Source of the DNA: Cellulomonas sp.
GTDB lineage: Bacteria; Actinomycetota; Actinomycetes; Actinomycetales; Cellulomonadaceae
Direction: 5' to 3'
Assembly: GCA_017882855.1 (NCBI GenBank)
Contig: JADGOR010000005.1
Coordinates: 1 to 50,493 of the forward strand
DNA length: 50,493 bases
Every line of letters begins with the position of its first letter. Within the stretch, counting starts at the first letter, position 1. The translations under genes and the position numbers were made by a program. Below the pieces are notes generated by a model. That model saw only the letters and a list, made by a program, of their open reading frames with translations. It was not told the DNA's origin and did no database searches. Below, in pieces: positions 1-10,426 of this stretch.

Positions 1-2067
<2,067 letters not shown>

Positions 2068-2156
2068 CCGGTCCTCCGGGTCGTGCTGTGTTGCGAATGA
2101 CGTGCTGCGGTCCGGTCGAGCGGGCTGTTCGGCCTCTGTTCGACAGGCTCTCTAGA

Positions 2157-2177
2157 CTTGAGTCTAGAACACTCAAC
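2157..2177. promoter_or_regulatory. HAIR element (HspR operator) upstream of clpB
   Basis: The sequence CTTGAGT-N7-ACTCAAC matches the HspR-associated inverted repeat CTTGAGT-N7-ACTCAAG at all but the last base. It lies between clpB and the divergent lppM gene. In actinomycetes HspR bound to HAIR represses dnaK and clpB until heat shock. On the clpB strand the right half also supplies a possible -35 (TTGAGT). A second, perfect 8-bp inverted repeat (TCTAGACT-TG-AGTCTAGA, 2151-2168) overlaps the left half. Confidence 0.85.
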
Positions 2178-2295
2178 TCTGTCGCGCACTCTCGCACGGC
2201 GAACGCGGGGCAAGGGCTCAGGGAGCCGCGCACGAGCTGGGCGAAATCCCCCGAATCGGCGCCGCACCGAGGCCGAGGATGGGAGGCTGTCTGCC

Positions 2296-3228
2296 ATGAA
2301 TCGACGCACCCTTGGGCGGCTCGCCGTCGTCGCCGTAGTCGTCGTTGCTCTCTCCGGCTGCATGAAGGTCGATGTCGACCTCAAGCTGAAGTCGAACAAC
2401 ACCGTTGACGGAACCATGATCCTTGCGATGAATTCGAGCCTCGCTCAGCTGGCCGGTCAGGACCCCAAAGCCCTCGCCGATGAACTGAACAAGCAGGTCC
2501 TCTCCGGCGAGAACGGCCCGAAGAACGCTCGCACCGAGGCGTACAGCGATGGCACGTTTGTCGGCACGAAGATCACCTTCCTGGATGAGCCGATCTCGAC
2601 ATTCAACGGCAGCTCCGCCAGTCCGGACGCGTCCCCGACGGCTGATACGACCGGCTCCGACGACCTGAAGATTGTTCGCGACGGCGACGACTTCGTGTTC
2701 ACGGGCTCGTTCGATGCGACGGCGGCCAGCATCGGCGTCGACACCGGCACCGACCTCAGCTCGCTCGCCAGCGGTGCGCAGCTGGTCGTCGCGATCACCT
2801 TCCCCGGTGAGGTCAAGGAGCACAACGGCACGCTCAAGGACCGCACCGTCACCTGGACGCCGAAGGTCGGCGAGAAGACCGACATGCACGCTCGCGGCAG
2901 CGCGGTGAGCTCGAGCTCGCTGCTGATGAAGCTCCTCGTGGCGGGTGCGGCGGTGCTGCTGCTGCTGGTTCTGCTCGGGCTGCTGATCGCGTGGCTGATC
3001 ATCCGAGGGCGCCGAAAGGCGGTACCGGCACAAGCCCAGGCCACGGCCCCCGGCATGGACGGCTCGCCCGTCATGTACACGCCGGGTGCGTACCCGCCTG
3101 GCGCGACCCCGGTAGCCCAGGTGCCCGGTCTAGCGCCGCCGGTGGCCCAGGTGCCCGGTCTGGCGCCGCCGGTCCCGCCGGTCCCCCCGGTCGAACCCCC
3201 GATTCCCCCGGTCGAACCCCCGGTCTGA
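2296..3228 (+). CDS. LppM-family lipoprotein with a transmembrane segment and proline-rich tail
   Basis: This is a 310-residue exported lipoprotein resembling the LppM (DUF3153) family. A signal peptide (1-21) ends in the lipobox LSGC, making Cys22 the lipidated residue. The folded LppM-like domain spans about 24-205, starting MKVDVDLKLKSNNTVDG. A hydrophobic helix follows at about 210-236, then basic RGRRK, then a Pro/Val-rich tail with repeats of VAQVPGLAPP and PPVEPP. If the helix crosses the membrane, the tail is cytoplasmic and the protein is anchored twice. The ATG at 2296 has GGGAGG nine bases upstream. LppM of mycobacteria is a cell-envelope protein tied to phagosome interactions; the role here is unknown. 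Confidence 0.85.
   Translation: MNRRTLGRLAVVAVVVVALSGCMKVDVDLKLKSNNTVDGTMILAMNSSLAQLAGQDPKALADELNKQVLSGENGPKNARTEAYSDGTFVGTKITFLDEPISTFNGSSASPDASPTADTTGSDDLKIVRDGDDFVFTGSFDATAASIGVDTGTDLSSLASGAQLVVAITFPGEVKEHNGTLKDRTVTWTPKVGEKTDMHARGSAVSSSSLLMKLLVAGAAVLLLLVLLGLLIAWLIIRGRRKAVPAQAQATAPGMDGSPVMYTPGAYPPGATPVAQVPGLAPPVAQVPGLAPPVPPVPPVEPPIPPVEPPV
3112..3171 (+). repeat. Two tandem 30-bp repeats in the lppM-like tail
   Basis: Two head-to-tail 30-bp copies (3112-3141 and 3142-3171) differ at only two positions and each encode VAQVPGLAPP. Shorter PPVEPP-coding repeats follow up to 3225. Confidence 0.9.
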
Positions 3229-3260
3229 GGTCCGGGAGCGCACCGGCATACGGGTGACAA

Positions 3261-3297
3261 GGGTCGTGGGAGCGCGGATTCCGCGCTCCCACGACCC
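3261..3297. terminator. Strong hairpin after the LppM-like gene
   Basis: A perfect 17-bp stem (GGGTCGTGGGAGCGCGG and its complement) encloses a 3-base loop (ATT), 32 bases after the stop of the lipoprotein gene. Pairing extends further with one bulged base. There is no T-run, as is usual for actinobacterial terminators. Its presence argues against the GTG at 3254 as the start of the next gene. Confidence 0.8.
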
Positions 3298-3319
3298 TGT
3301 CGTATGGGACGGTGCTCGG

Positions 3320-3766
3320 GTGACCTTCGATGGGCAGCCCCGGCAGTCGGTGCCAGCTGGTTGGTACCCGGATCCCGCCGGGCCGGCATCGATCCGCTAC
3401 TTCGACGGCAGCCAGTGGACGCAGCACAACTCGCCGGTGCAGCTCGCGCCGCCGGCATCGTGGGACCAACCGGCGTATCCGGTGCCCGTCCCGCCGGTCG
3501 GCTCGGATCCGCGCGATGCGATGCACTGGATGCTCCCGCTCGGACGCACGGGTCAGTCGATTACGGCCGGGTACCTCGGGCTCTTCGGCCTCTTCATCTG
3601 GCCGCTCGCGCCGTTCGCGATCGGTTTCGGCATCTGGGCGTTGGCCGCCAGCAAGAGAACCGGGCTGCACGGGCGCGGGCGCGCGATCTTCGGGATCATC
3701 ACGGGGGTCGTCGGGACGCTGATCGGCGCAAGCGTCCTCGTGACAACCGCGATGCGCGGCTACTGA
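3320..3766 (+). CDS. DUF2510 / DUF4190-like membrane protein
   Basis: This is a 148-residue actinobacterial membrane protein of unknown function. Residues about 10-35 carry the DUF2510 signature (PAGWYPDPAG...IRYFDGSQWTQH), a short N-terminal domain often attached to membrane proteins. Residues about 75-145 form two hydrophobic segments with the spacing of DUF4190 proteins (GYLGLFGLFIWPLAPFAIGF and IFGIITGVVGTLIGASVLV). The GTG at 3320 is preferred; an in-frame GTG at 3254 would place a terminator-like hairpin inside the gene. No strong ribosome binding site is visible. It stands alone between the lipoprotein and the ABC cluster. Confidence 0.75.
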   Translation: MTFDGQPRQSVPAGWYPDPAGPASIRYFDGSQWTQHNSPVQLAPPASWDQPAYPVPVPPVGSDPRDAMHWMLPLGRTGQSITAGYLGLFGLFIWPLAPFAIGFGIWALAASKRTGLHGRGRAIFGIITGVVGTLIGASVLVTTAMRGY

Positions 3767-3983
3767 CTGACGCGGGACACCCCGACTGCGGCGCGACGCG
3801 GGGGGAATGGGGCAGCAACCGGGTCGAGCGTCGTCGTCGCAGGTCTGCGGAGCCAGGCAGGCACGCGGCCTGACGCGTCTCTCGGGGTCACATCAGGGGG
3901 TTACCTGATAGCGGGCGGGGCGCGCGAGGCAGCACGATCGCAGACATGGACAACCGGGCCGCTGGCAACCGAGGCGCTGGTGC
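3767..3983. other. Intergenic region before the ABC cluster
   Basis: This stretch of about 217 bases contains no convincing gene. At its end lies the -10 box TACGTT (3984-3989) of the first ABC ATPase gene. An ATG at 3946 is in frame with that gene but has no ribosome binding site. Confidence 0.5.
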
Positions 3984-3996
3984 TACGTTGCCGATC

Positions 3997-4923
3997 GTGC
4001 CCGCCATCGTGACCGATTCGCTGACCCGCACGTTTGGACTGGTCACGGCCCTGTCGCAGCTCACTGTCGAGATGCCCACCGGCGTCGTCGGTCTGGTCGG
4101 AGCGAACGGAGCCGGCAAGTCGACCCTGATCAAGATCCTGCTCGGCCTGCTGCCGCCGACGTCGGGCCGGGCCCAGATCCTGGGGATGGATTGCCGGACC
4201 GATGGCCTGCAGATCCGCCAGCTAGTCGGCTACATGCCGGAGAGCGACTGCTTGCCGCCCGACGTCTCGGCGACGGAGTTCGTCGTCCACCTCGCCCGGA
4301 TGTCCGGGCTGCCCTCCGCCGTGGCCCGCGAGCGCACCGCCGATACCCTCCGCCACGTGGGCCTGTACGAGGAGCGGTACCGCCCGATCGGCGGCTACTC
4401 GACCGGCATGAAGCAGCGGGTGAAGCTCGCCCAGGCGCTCGTGCACGATCCGAAGCTGGTGCTGCTGGACGAGCCGACCAACGGGCTCGATCCGGCCGGT
4501 CGGGACGAGATGCTCGGGCTCATCCAGCGGATCGGGTCGGAGTTCTCGATCTCCGTCGTCGTCACCTCCCACCTGTTGGGCGAGCTGGAGCGGATCGCCG
4601 ACCACATCGTGGTGATCGAGGGCGGCGTTCTGCAGCGCTCGACGTCCACCGCCGACGCCACCCAGCTCAGCGGCGTCGTTCTCGTGGAGGTCACCGACCA
4701 GGCCGCCGAGATCATCGCGCGGCTGCGTGCCGCCGGGGCACAAGTGGCCGACGCCGGCGGCTCGCAGTCCTTCACCGTCGAGCTCAGTGACGAGACGGTG
4801 CTCGACGCGGTGCAACGTGCTGTCGCCGACCTCGGCGTGGGACTCATCCGGATGCAGCGGCGGCGCCATCACCTGACCGAGTTCTTCCAGCCGGAGCAGG
4901 AGGCCGCTGATGCCCAGCAATGA
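3997..4923 (+). CDS. ABC transporter ATP-binding protein
   Basis: This is a 308-residue ATPase of the ABC-2 exporter type (COG1131-like) that powers the permease encoded next. It has Walker A GANGAGKST at residues 35-43, the Q-loop region YMPES, the signature YSTGMKQRVKL near 134, Walker B with LLDEPTNGLDP near 155-167, and the switch histidine in VTSHLLGELE. The C-terminal third is a variable domain common in this class. I prefer the GTG at 3997, seven bases after TACGTT, over the in-frame ATG at 3946. The stop overlaps the next start by 14 bases. The exported substrate cannot be told from sequence. Confidence 0.88.
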   Translation: MPAIVTDSLTRTFGLVTALSQLTVEMPTGVVGLVGANGAGKSTLIKILLGLLPPTSGRAQILGMDCRTDGLQIRQLVGYMPESDCLPPDVSATEFVVHLARMSGLPSAVARERTADTLRHVGLYEERYRPIGGYSTGMKQRVKLAQALVHDPKLVLLDEPTNGLDPAGRDEMLGLIQRIGSEFSISVVVTSHLLGELERIADHIVVIEGGVLQRSTSTADATQLSGVVLVEVTDQAAEIIARLRAAGAQVADAGGSQSFTVELSDETVLDAVQRAVADLGVGLIRMQRRRHHLTEFFQPEQEAADAQQ

Positions 4924-5845
4924 GCTCGCGGCCGGCCCGCCGGTCCCGGTGACGCCGACGACGTCGGCCGCCGAGGACGTCATCCACGACATCGGCTTCC
5001 GGCACTACGACGGAGCGCGGTTCGGGCGCGGCTGGATCGTGCGATCCCTATTGGTCGAGACCGTGCGCGGAATCTTCGGCCTCGGCCGGCCGGCGAAGTC
5101 GAAGATCATGCCCTGGGTGCTGTTCGGCATCCTGATGCTGCCACCGCTGATCATCGCGCTCTGGGTCATCCTGACCGGCGGCAAGGACCTGCCGCTCTCC
5201 TACACCGGGTACCTGAGCTCGATGCAGTTCGTCATCTCACTGTTCGTCGCCGGCGCGGCGCCGTACTGCGTGTCGCGCGACCTTCGCCATGGCGTGATCC
5301 CGCTGTACCTGTCTCGGCCGATGAAGCGCAGCGACTACGCCCTGGCCAAGTTCGGTGGGCTCTCGATCGGGCTGTTCCTCGTGCTCGCGGTGCCCGAGAC
5401 CCTGCTGCTCCTCGGCGCCGTGCTGGCGAAGCTGTCGATCGGGCACCAGCTCGCGGGATGGGCCGGTGGGATCGCCATCTCGGCCATCCTGGCGCTGGCG
5501 CTCAGCTCGGTCGGTCTGGTCATCGCAGCGTTCACCCCGCGGCGGGGCCTGGGAGTCGCGGCGATCGTCACCACGCTCCTCGTCGCGAGCGGGATGTCCT
5601 TCGTGCTGTCGGGAATCGCCGAGCAGAAGGGGTATCTGAAGCTCTCGGACTACGTGGCCATGCTCGATCCCTTCCGGCTCGTCGACGGCCTCGCGGTCGC
5701 CTGGTTCGGCGTCTCGTCGTCCAGCAGCACCGCGCCCCCGCCCGGGGCGCTGGGCGGGACGGTGTTCGCCCTCGTGGCCGCGGCCCTGGTCGGCGGCGGT
5801 GTCGCGATCCTCGTGCGCCGCTACCGAAAGGTCGGTGTCGTGTGA
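4910..5845 (+). CDS. ABC-2 type permease
   Basis: This is a 311-residue integral membrane protein with about six hydrophobic segments, starting near residue 65 (IMPWVLFGILMLPPLIIALWV), and the conserved cytoplasmic stretch SRDLRHGVIPLYLSRPMKRSDYALAKF that is typical of ABC-2 permeases. The first 60 residues are cytoplasmic and include GFRHYDGARFGRGWI, a motif common at the N-terminus of these actinobacterial permeases. The ATG at 4910 has AGGAGG at a good distance and lies inside the end of the ATPase gene, so the two are translationally coupled. It should form the membrane channel with the flanking ATPases. Confidence 0.85.
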   Translation: MPSNELAAGPPVPVTPTTSAAEDVIHDIGFRHYDGARFGRGWIVRSLLVETVRGIFGLGRPAKSKIMPWVLFGILMLPPLIIALWVILTGGKDLPLSYTGYLSSMQFVISLFVAGAAPYCVSRDLRHGVIPLYLSRPMKRSDYALAKFGGLSIGLFLVLAVPETLLLLGAVLAKLSIGHQLAGWAGGIAISAILALALSSVGLVIAAFTPRRGLGVAAIVTTLLVASGMSFVLSGIAEQKGYLKLSDYVAMLDPFRLVDGLAVAWFGVSSSSSTAPPPGALGGTVFALVAAALVGGGVAILVRRYRKVGVV

Positions 5846-6753
5846 GCACCCTGGTCCTGGAGCGCGTCTCCCGCTGGTACGGCAACGTCGTCGCGGTCAA
5901 CGACGTCACGATGACGATCGGCCCGGGTATCACCGGGCTGCTCGGTCCGAACGGCGCCGGCAAGTCCACCCTGATCTCGATGATGGGCGGCTTCCTCGAG
6001 CCGTCGGCCGGGTCGGCGACCCTGGACGGCATCCCGGTGTGGCGCAACCCCTCGATCTACCGCACCATCGGACTGGTCCCGGAGGCGGAGGCCATGTACG
6101 ACATGGTCACCGGTTGGCAGTTCGTCGTCGCGAACGCCCGGTTGCACCGCCTGCCCGACGCCGAGGGCGCCGCCCGGATGGCGCTCGAGACGGTCGAGAT
6201 GATGGACGCGAAGGACCGCGACATCGGCACCTACTCCAAGGGCATGAAGCAGCGGGTCAAGATGGCCACCGCGCTCGTCCACAACCCGGCGGTCCTGCTC
6301 TTGGACGAGCCGTTCAACGGGATGGACCCGCGCCAGCGGCTGCACCTGATGGACCTGTTGCGGCGGCTGGCCGGTCAGGGCCGGACCGTGCTGTTCAGCA
6401 GCCACATCCTCGAGGAGGTCGAGGAGATCGCCGACACGATCGAGGTGCTCGTGGCGGGCCGGCATGCGGCCTCCGGGGACTATCGCGGGATCCGGCGGCT
6501 GATGACCGAGCGGCCCCACCAGTACACGATCAGCTCGAGCGACGACCGCCGGCTGGCTGCCGCCATCATCGCCGACGGCGCCGCCGACAGCGTGGACCTG
6601 AGCGCGGGGACCCTGGCCGTGCAGGCCGCGGACTTCGGCCGGTTCGTGCACGCGCTGCCCCGGTTGGCCCGAGACACCGGGGTGCGCCTGCTCGAGGTCT
6701 CCCCGGCGGACGAGTCGCTCGAGAGCGTCTTCGCGTACCTGGTGGCCCGATGA
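5842..6753 (+). CDS. ABC transporter ATP-binding protein
   Basis: This is the second ATPase of the cluster, 303 residues. It has Walker A GPNGAGKST at 35-43, the signature YSKGMKQRVKM near 131, Walker B LLLDEPFNGMDP near 153 and the switch histidine in FSSHILEEVEE. The GTG start overlaps the stop of the permease gene by four bases (GTGA), showing translational coupling. It is similar but not identical to the first ATPase. The gene order ATPase-permease-ATPase-permease suggests either two related exporters or one exporter built from unlike halves. Confidence 0.9.
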   Translation: MSTLVLERVSRWYGNVVAVNDVTMTIGPGITGLLGPNGAGKSTLISMMGGFLEPSAGSATLDGIPVWRNPSIYRTIGLVPEAEAMYDMVTGWQFVVANARLHRLPDAEGAARMALETVEMMDAKDRDIGTYSKGMKQRVKMATALVHNPAVLLLDEPFNGMDPRQRLHLMDLLRRLAGQGRTVLFSSHILEEVEEIADTIEVLVAGRHAASGDYRGIRRLMTERPHQYTISSSDDRRLAAAIIADGAADSVDLSAGTLAVQAADFGRFVHALPRLARDTGVRLLEVSPADESLESVFAYLVAR

Positions 6754-6842
6754 GCGCCGAACGTCGCCCGGTAGCCACCGCGCGGCCGGGTGACCGCCGC
6801 CGGCGTCCCGATCGACCCGAAGGATCGAGGCTGACCCGATGA
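6750..6842 (+). CDS. Possible 30-residue coupled small protein
   Basis: An ATG at 6750 overlaps the stop of the preceding ATPase gene (ATGA), and its own TGA overlaps the ATG of the following permease (ATGA again at 6839). The frame would encode 30 residues rich in Arg and Pro (MSAERRPVATARPGDRRRRP then 10 more). It may be a real peptide, a ribosome bridge that couples ATPase and permease translation, or chance in GC-rich DNA. Nothing identifies a function. Confidence 0.3.
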   Translation: MSAERRPVATARPGDRRRRPDRPEGSRLTR

Positions 6843-7567
6843 ACCGCGTGGTGATGCACCTGACCGTCCGAGGTCTGTTCGGGCGACGCCGCGCCGTCCT
6901 GCTCGTGATCCTGCCGGTACTCCTGCTCCTCCTGGCCGCACTCACCCGCTGGGCCTCCGGCGGGGACCCGACAGCCTCGGCCGGCCTGACCGGCGGCTTC
7001 GCAATGGGCACCGTGGTCCCGTTGATGTGTCTGCTCGTCGGCACCGGGGTGATCGGACCGGAGATCGACGACGGCTCGATCGTCTACCTGCTGGCCAAAC
7101 CACTGCCGAGGCGCACGATCCTGCTCTCGAAGCTCGTGGTCGCCCTCGCGGCCGCTCTGGTGTTCGCGGTGCTGCCGGCGATGGCCTCGGCGGCCATCGC
7201 CGGGGACCAGGGCATGCGCCTGACGATGGCGTTCGGCGTCACTGCGGCTCTGGCGGCCATCACGTACACCACGATCTTCGTCGCTCTGTCGGTCGTCACC
7301 CGGAACGCCGTCATCGTCGGCCTGCTCTACGCCCTGGTGTGGGAGACGTTGCTCGGCGGCTACGTGCCGGGCGTGCGGGACGTCAGCGTGCGGCAGTGGG
7401 CCCTGGCGCCCGCGGAGCAACTGCTCGGCACCCGGGCGGCCGAGTGGGGCGTGACCTCAGTCGTCAGCGTGACGGTTGGCCTGGCGCTGCTCGCGGCCAC
7501 CACGGTGGCGGCCGCGGTGCTCGCCGTACGTCGGCTCCAGACGCTGCGACTCACCACCGGCGACTGA
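6839..7567 (+). CDS. ABC-2 type permease
   Basis: This is a 242-residue membrane protein with about six hydrophobic segments (the first is AVLLVILPVLLLLLAALTRW at about 17-36) and the cytoplasmic stretch GPEIDDGSIVYLLAKPLPRRTILLSKL that matches the ABC-2 permease pattern of a regulated strip followed by KP/RP. It follows the second ATPase and is the last gene of the plus-strand ABC run. The ATG at 6839 overlaps the stop of the possible small frame ahead. It ends 81 bases from the convergent mgtA-like gene. Confidence 0.82.
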   Translation: MNRVVMHLTVRGLFGRRRAVLLVILPVLLLLLAALTRWASGGDPTASAGLTGGFAMGTVVPLMCLLVGTGVIGPEIDDGSIVYLLAKPLPRRTILLSKLVVALAAALVFAVLPAMASAAIAGDQGMRLTMAFGVTAALAAITYTTIFVALSVVTRNAVIVGLLYALVWETLLGGYVPGVRDVSVRQWALAPAEQLLGTRAAEWGVTSVVSVTVGLALLAATTVAAAVLAVRRLQTLRLTTGD

Positions 7568-7648
7568 CTGCTCCAGAGGGACTCGAGCCGGCCATTTGTG
7601 GTTGGCGGCGATGAGGGCCTCGCGTCGCAGCCGTCGAGGCGTTCAGGC

Positions 7649-10426
7649 TCAGGACTTGGGTGACTTGGCCGCGGAGCCCTGCGGCGGGCGTCTGGTCGCT
7701 GGCCGCGGTTTGCGACGGACGGTCGTCTTCGTGGGTGTTCCGGACCCCGATCGCTCCGGCGCGCGGGGCCGTGGCGGCTGTTTGGCGGTCGGCCGACGCG
7801 CGGCGGTACTGAAGTAGGCGGCGCGGCGACGCAGGTGGCGGTGTTTGCTGTAGCTCCTGCGCTTGGGTGGCGCGCTGACCGCGACGCCGTAGAAGATTCG
7901 TTTGCCGAACTCGATCAGCGCGAGGTAGGCGACGACCATCGCGGCGAGCGCCGCGAAGAACCCGGCCGGCAACGGCTGGAAGCCGAGGACGTGGGCTAGC
8001 GGTGTGGCTGGAAGCAGCGCGCCGACGGCGACGACGCTGAGGGCGGCGAGGGTCAGCGGAAGGCTCGGGTGGCTGCGGAAGAACGGTATGCGTCGGGTGC
8101 GGATCGCAAAGATCACGAGGGTCTGGGTGGCGAGGGATTCGACGAACCAGCCGGAACGGAACTGTGCGGGGCCGGAGTGGAAGACCCACAGCATGATCGC
8201 AAAGGTGCCGAAGTCGAACACTGAACTGAGTGGCCCGAAGGAGATCATGAAACGGCGGATGAAGGCGATGTCCCAGTGCGCGGGGGAGCGCAGCTGCTCC
8301 TCATCGACGTTGTCGGTGGGGATGGCCAGCTGGCTGGTGTCGTAGAGCAGGTTGTTGAGCAGGATCTGCGACGGCAGCATCGGCAGGAACGACAGGAATA
8401 GCGACGCTCCCGCGGCGGAGGCCATGTTGCCGAAGTTGCTCGACGTGCCCATCAACACGTACTTGATGGTGTTCGCGAAGATCCGCCGGCCCTCGGCGAC
8501 ACCGTCGGCGAGCACGTTGAGGTCCTTTTCCAGCAAGATCACGTCGGCGGCGTCCTTGGCGACATCGGTGGCCGAGTCGACCGAGATGCCCACGTCGGCC
8601 GCGTGCAGGGCCAGAGCGTCGTTGACCCCGTCCCCGAGGAACGCGACCCCACCGCCGCTGTGCCGTTGGGCGCGCACGATGCGGGCCTTGTGCTCGGGAC
8701 TCACCCGGGCGAACACGGTGGTGCGTGCGATTGCCGCAGCGAGTTTGGAGTCATCCAGGGCATCGAGGTCCGCACCGGTCATCGCGGCCCCTTCGCCCAG
8801 CCCGAGGTCGTGGCAGACCTTGACGGCGACCTCGGCATTGTCGCCGGTGACGATCTTCACCGCGATGCCTAGGTTGGCCAGCCGACGCAGCGCCTCGGCC
8901 GCGCCCTGCTTGGGTGGGTCGAGGAACACCAGGAACCCGACGAGGTGGAGGTCGTGCTCATCCTCGGCCGTCGGCTGGTCCGCATCGGCGGCGGGGCGGC
9001 TGGCCACGGCGATGACCCGGTTGCCGGCGGCGAACTCCGACTCCAGTGCTTCCCGGGCGGAAGCGGGTACATCGAGGCAGCGGTCCAGGACGGTTTCCGG
9101 TGCCCCCTTGGTTACCAGCGTCAGCTTGCCGGTGGTGTCACGAACGAGGACCGTGACCATCCTGCGCTCGTGATCGAACGGCAGCACCCCGAGCCGCGTG
9201 AAGCCGGCCAACGCGGCGTGCTGGCTCGCGGCGGCCGGGGACTCCCACAGCGCCTGATCGAGCGGGTTCCCGCCGACTGCCGACCCGTCCGGTTCCGTGT
9301 TCTCGGTGCACAGAAGCCCCCACCTCAGCACCGCGTCGGGATCGCCGTCACCAGCCGGCACAGCGCGCGCGTAGTCGATGTGACCCTGGGTGAGGGTGCC
9401 GGTCTTGTCCGTGAACAGCACGTCGACGTCGCCGAGGTCCTCGATGCACACCAGGCGTTTGACGAGCACCTTGCGGCGGCTCATCCGCCGCGCCCCAGCG
9501 GCGAGACTGGTGGAGACGACCGCGGGCAGCAGCTGCGGGGTGATCCCGACCGCGATTGCCAGCGAGAAGAGCAGCGCGTCCATGATCGGTTTGTGCAGTA
9601 CCACGTTGATCACGAAGATCGACGTCGTCAGCGCGCCGGCGACGTACACGAGCAGCATCGAGAATCGGCCGAGCCCGACCTGGAACTCGGTGTCGAGCTG
9701 GTGCGTGTTCAGTCCGGCTGCGATCTTGCCGAACTCGGTTCGGGCACCGGTGGCCACCACGACCCCGTCGGCGCTGCCGGCGTGCACCACGGTCCCCATC
9801 AGAGCGCACCCGGACAGCTCGGCCAGGTTCGTCCCCGACGGCACCGCGTTCGAGTCCTTCCCGACCGGCAGCGATTCGCCGGTCAGGACCGACTCGTCGC
9901 ACTCCAGACCGCTGACCTCGAGCAGCCTGATGTCGGCAGGCACGATACCGCCGAGGCGTAGCTCGACCAGATCGCCGGGCACCAAGGCGGTGACGTCAAC
10001 CATGGCCGACCGCCCATTGCGGATGACAGCGGTCTGGTGGCTGATCTGGGAGTGCAGCGCTTCGGCGGCCTTCTCGGCCCGGTACTCGTTGACGAAGCCG
10101 AGCCCGACCGACAGGGCGACGATCAGGCCGATGATGATGGCGTCGTTGCGCTGACCGACGAAGTAGGACGCAATCGCGGCAGTCAGAAGCAGCCCGAGCA
10201 ATGGTGAACGCAGCTGGTGCCAGAGCACCGGCAACACCCGCGCGCGGTGCGAGGAGACCGCGTTCGAGCCGAACTGCGCCTGCCGGTGCGCGACCTCCGC
10301 GCTGGACAGTCCCTTCGCGGCGACGACGCCGAGTTCGCGCAACACGTCTGCCGCAGGCAGCGAGGCGGCGGACACGATCCCCGCCGCGGATCCGGTTGGC
10401 TGCACCGGGGCCGAGACCGTCGTCAT
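7649..10426 (-). CDS. mgtA: P-type ATPase, Mg2+ importer family (MgtA-like)
   Basis: This is a 925-residue P3B-type ATPase expected to import Mg2+ across the cytoplasmic membrane. It shows the actuator motif TGES near 183, the phosphorylation site DKTGT near 338, the hinge GDGVND and, in the C-terminal membrane half, NNLLYDTSQLAIPTDNVD, which is characteristic of MgtA/MgtB. About ten membrane segments are present. Unusually, the protein ends in an Arg/Lys/Pro-rich tail of about 70 residues (from about 852) not expected in MgtA. The ATG at 10426 (MTTVSAPVQ) is chosen because the upstream in-frame part has low-complexity Arg/Pro composition. No mgtC-like partner is adjacent. Confidence 0.9.
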   Translation of the reverse strand: MTTVSAPVQPTGSAAGIVSAASLPAADVLRELGVVAAKGLSSAEVAHRQAQFGSNAVSSHRARVLPVLWHQLRSPLLGLLLTAAIASYFVGQRNDAIIIGLIVALSVGLGFVNEYRAEKAAEALHSQISHQTAVIRNGRSAMVDVTALVPGDLVELRLGGIVPADIRLLEVSGLECDESVLTGESLPVGKDSNAVPSGTNLAELSGCALMGTVVHAGSADGVVVATGARTEFGKIAAGLNTHQLDTEFQVGLGRFSMLLVYVAGALTTSIFVINVVLHKPIMDALLFSLAIAVGITPQLLPAVVSTSLAAGARRMSRRKVLVKRLVCIEDLGDVDVLFTDKTGTLTQGHIDYARAVPAGDGDPDAVLRWGLLCTENTEPDGSAVGGNPLDQALWESPAAASQHAALAGFTRLGVLPFDHERRMVTVLVRDTTGKLTLVTKGAPETVLDRCLDVPASAREALESEFAAGNRVIAVASRPAADADQPTAEDEHDLHLVGFLVFLDPPKQGAAEALRRLANLGIAVKIVTGDNAEVAVKVCHDLGLGEGAAMTGADLDALDDSKLAAAIARTTVFARVSPEHKARIVRAQRHSGGGVAFLGDGVNDALALHAADVGISVDSATDVAKDAADVILLEKDLNVLADGVAEGRRIFANTIKYVLMGTSSNFGNMASAAGASLFLSFLPMLPSQILLNNLLYDTSQLAIPTDNVDEEQLRSPAHWDIAFIRRFMISFGPLSSVFDFGTFAIMLWVFHSGPAQFRSGWFVESLATQTLVIFAIRTRRIPFFRSHPSLPLTLAALSVVAVGALLPATPLAHVLGFQPLPAGFFAALAAMVVAYLALIEFGKRIFYGVAVSAPPKRRSYSKHRHLRRRAAYFSTAARRPTAKQPPRPRAPERSGSGTPTKTTVRRKPRPATRRPPQGSAAKSPKS

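Noticed and set aside
3254-3319. Upstream GTG start for the DUF2510 protein
   Set aside because: It would place a perfect 17-bp terminator-like stem within the coding region and add residues not found in DUF2510 proteins, which begin close to the GWYPDP motif.
3997-7567. The ABC cluster as a lantibiotic or antibiotic biosynthesis system
   Set aside because: No precursor peptide, modification enzyme or immunity gene accompanies the four transporter genes.
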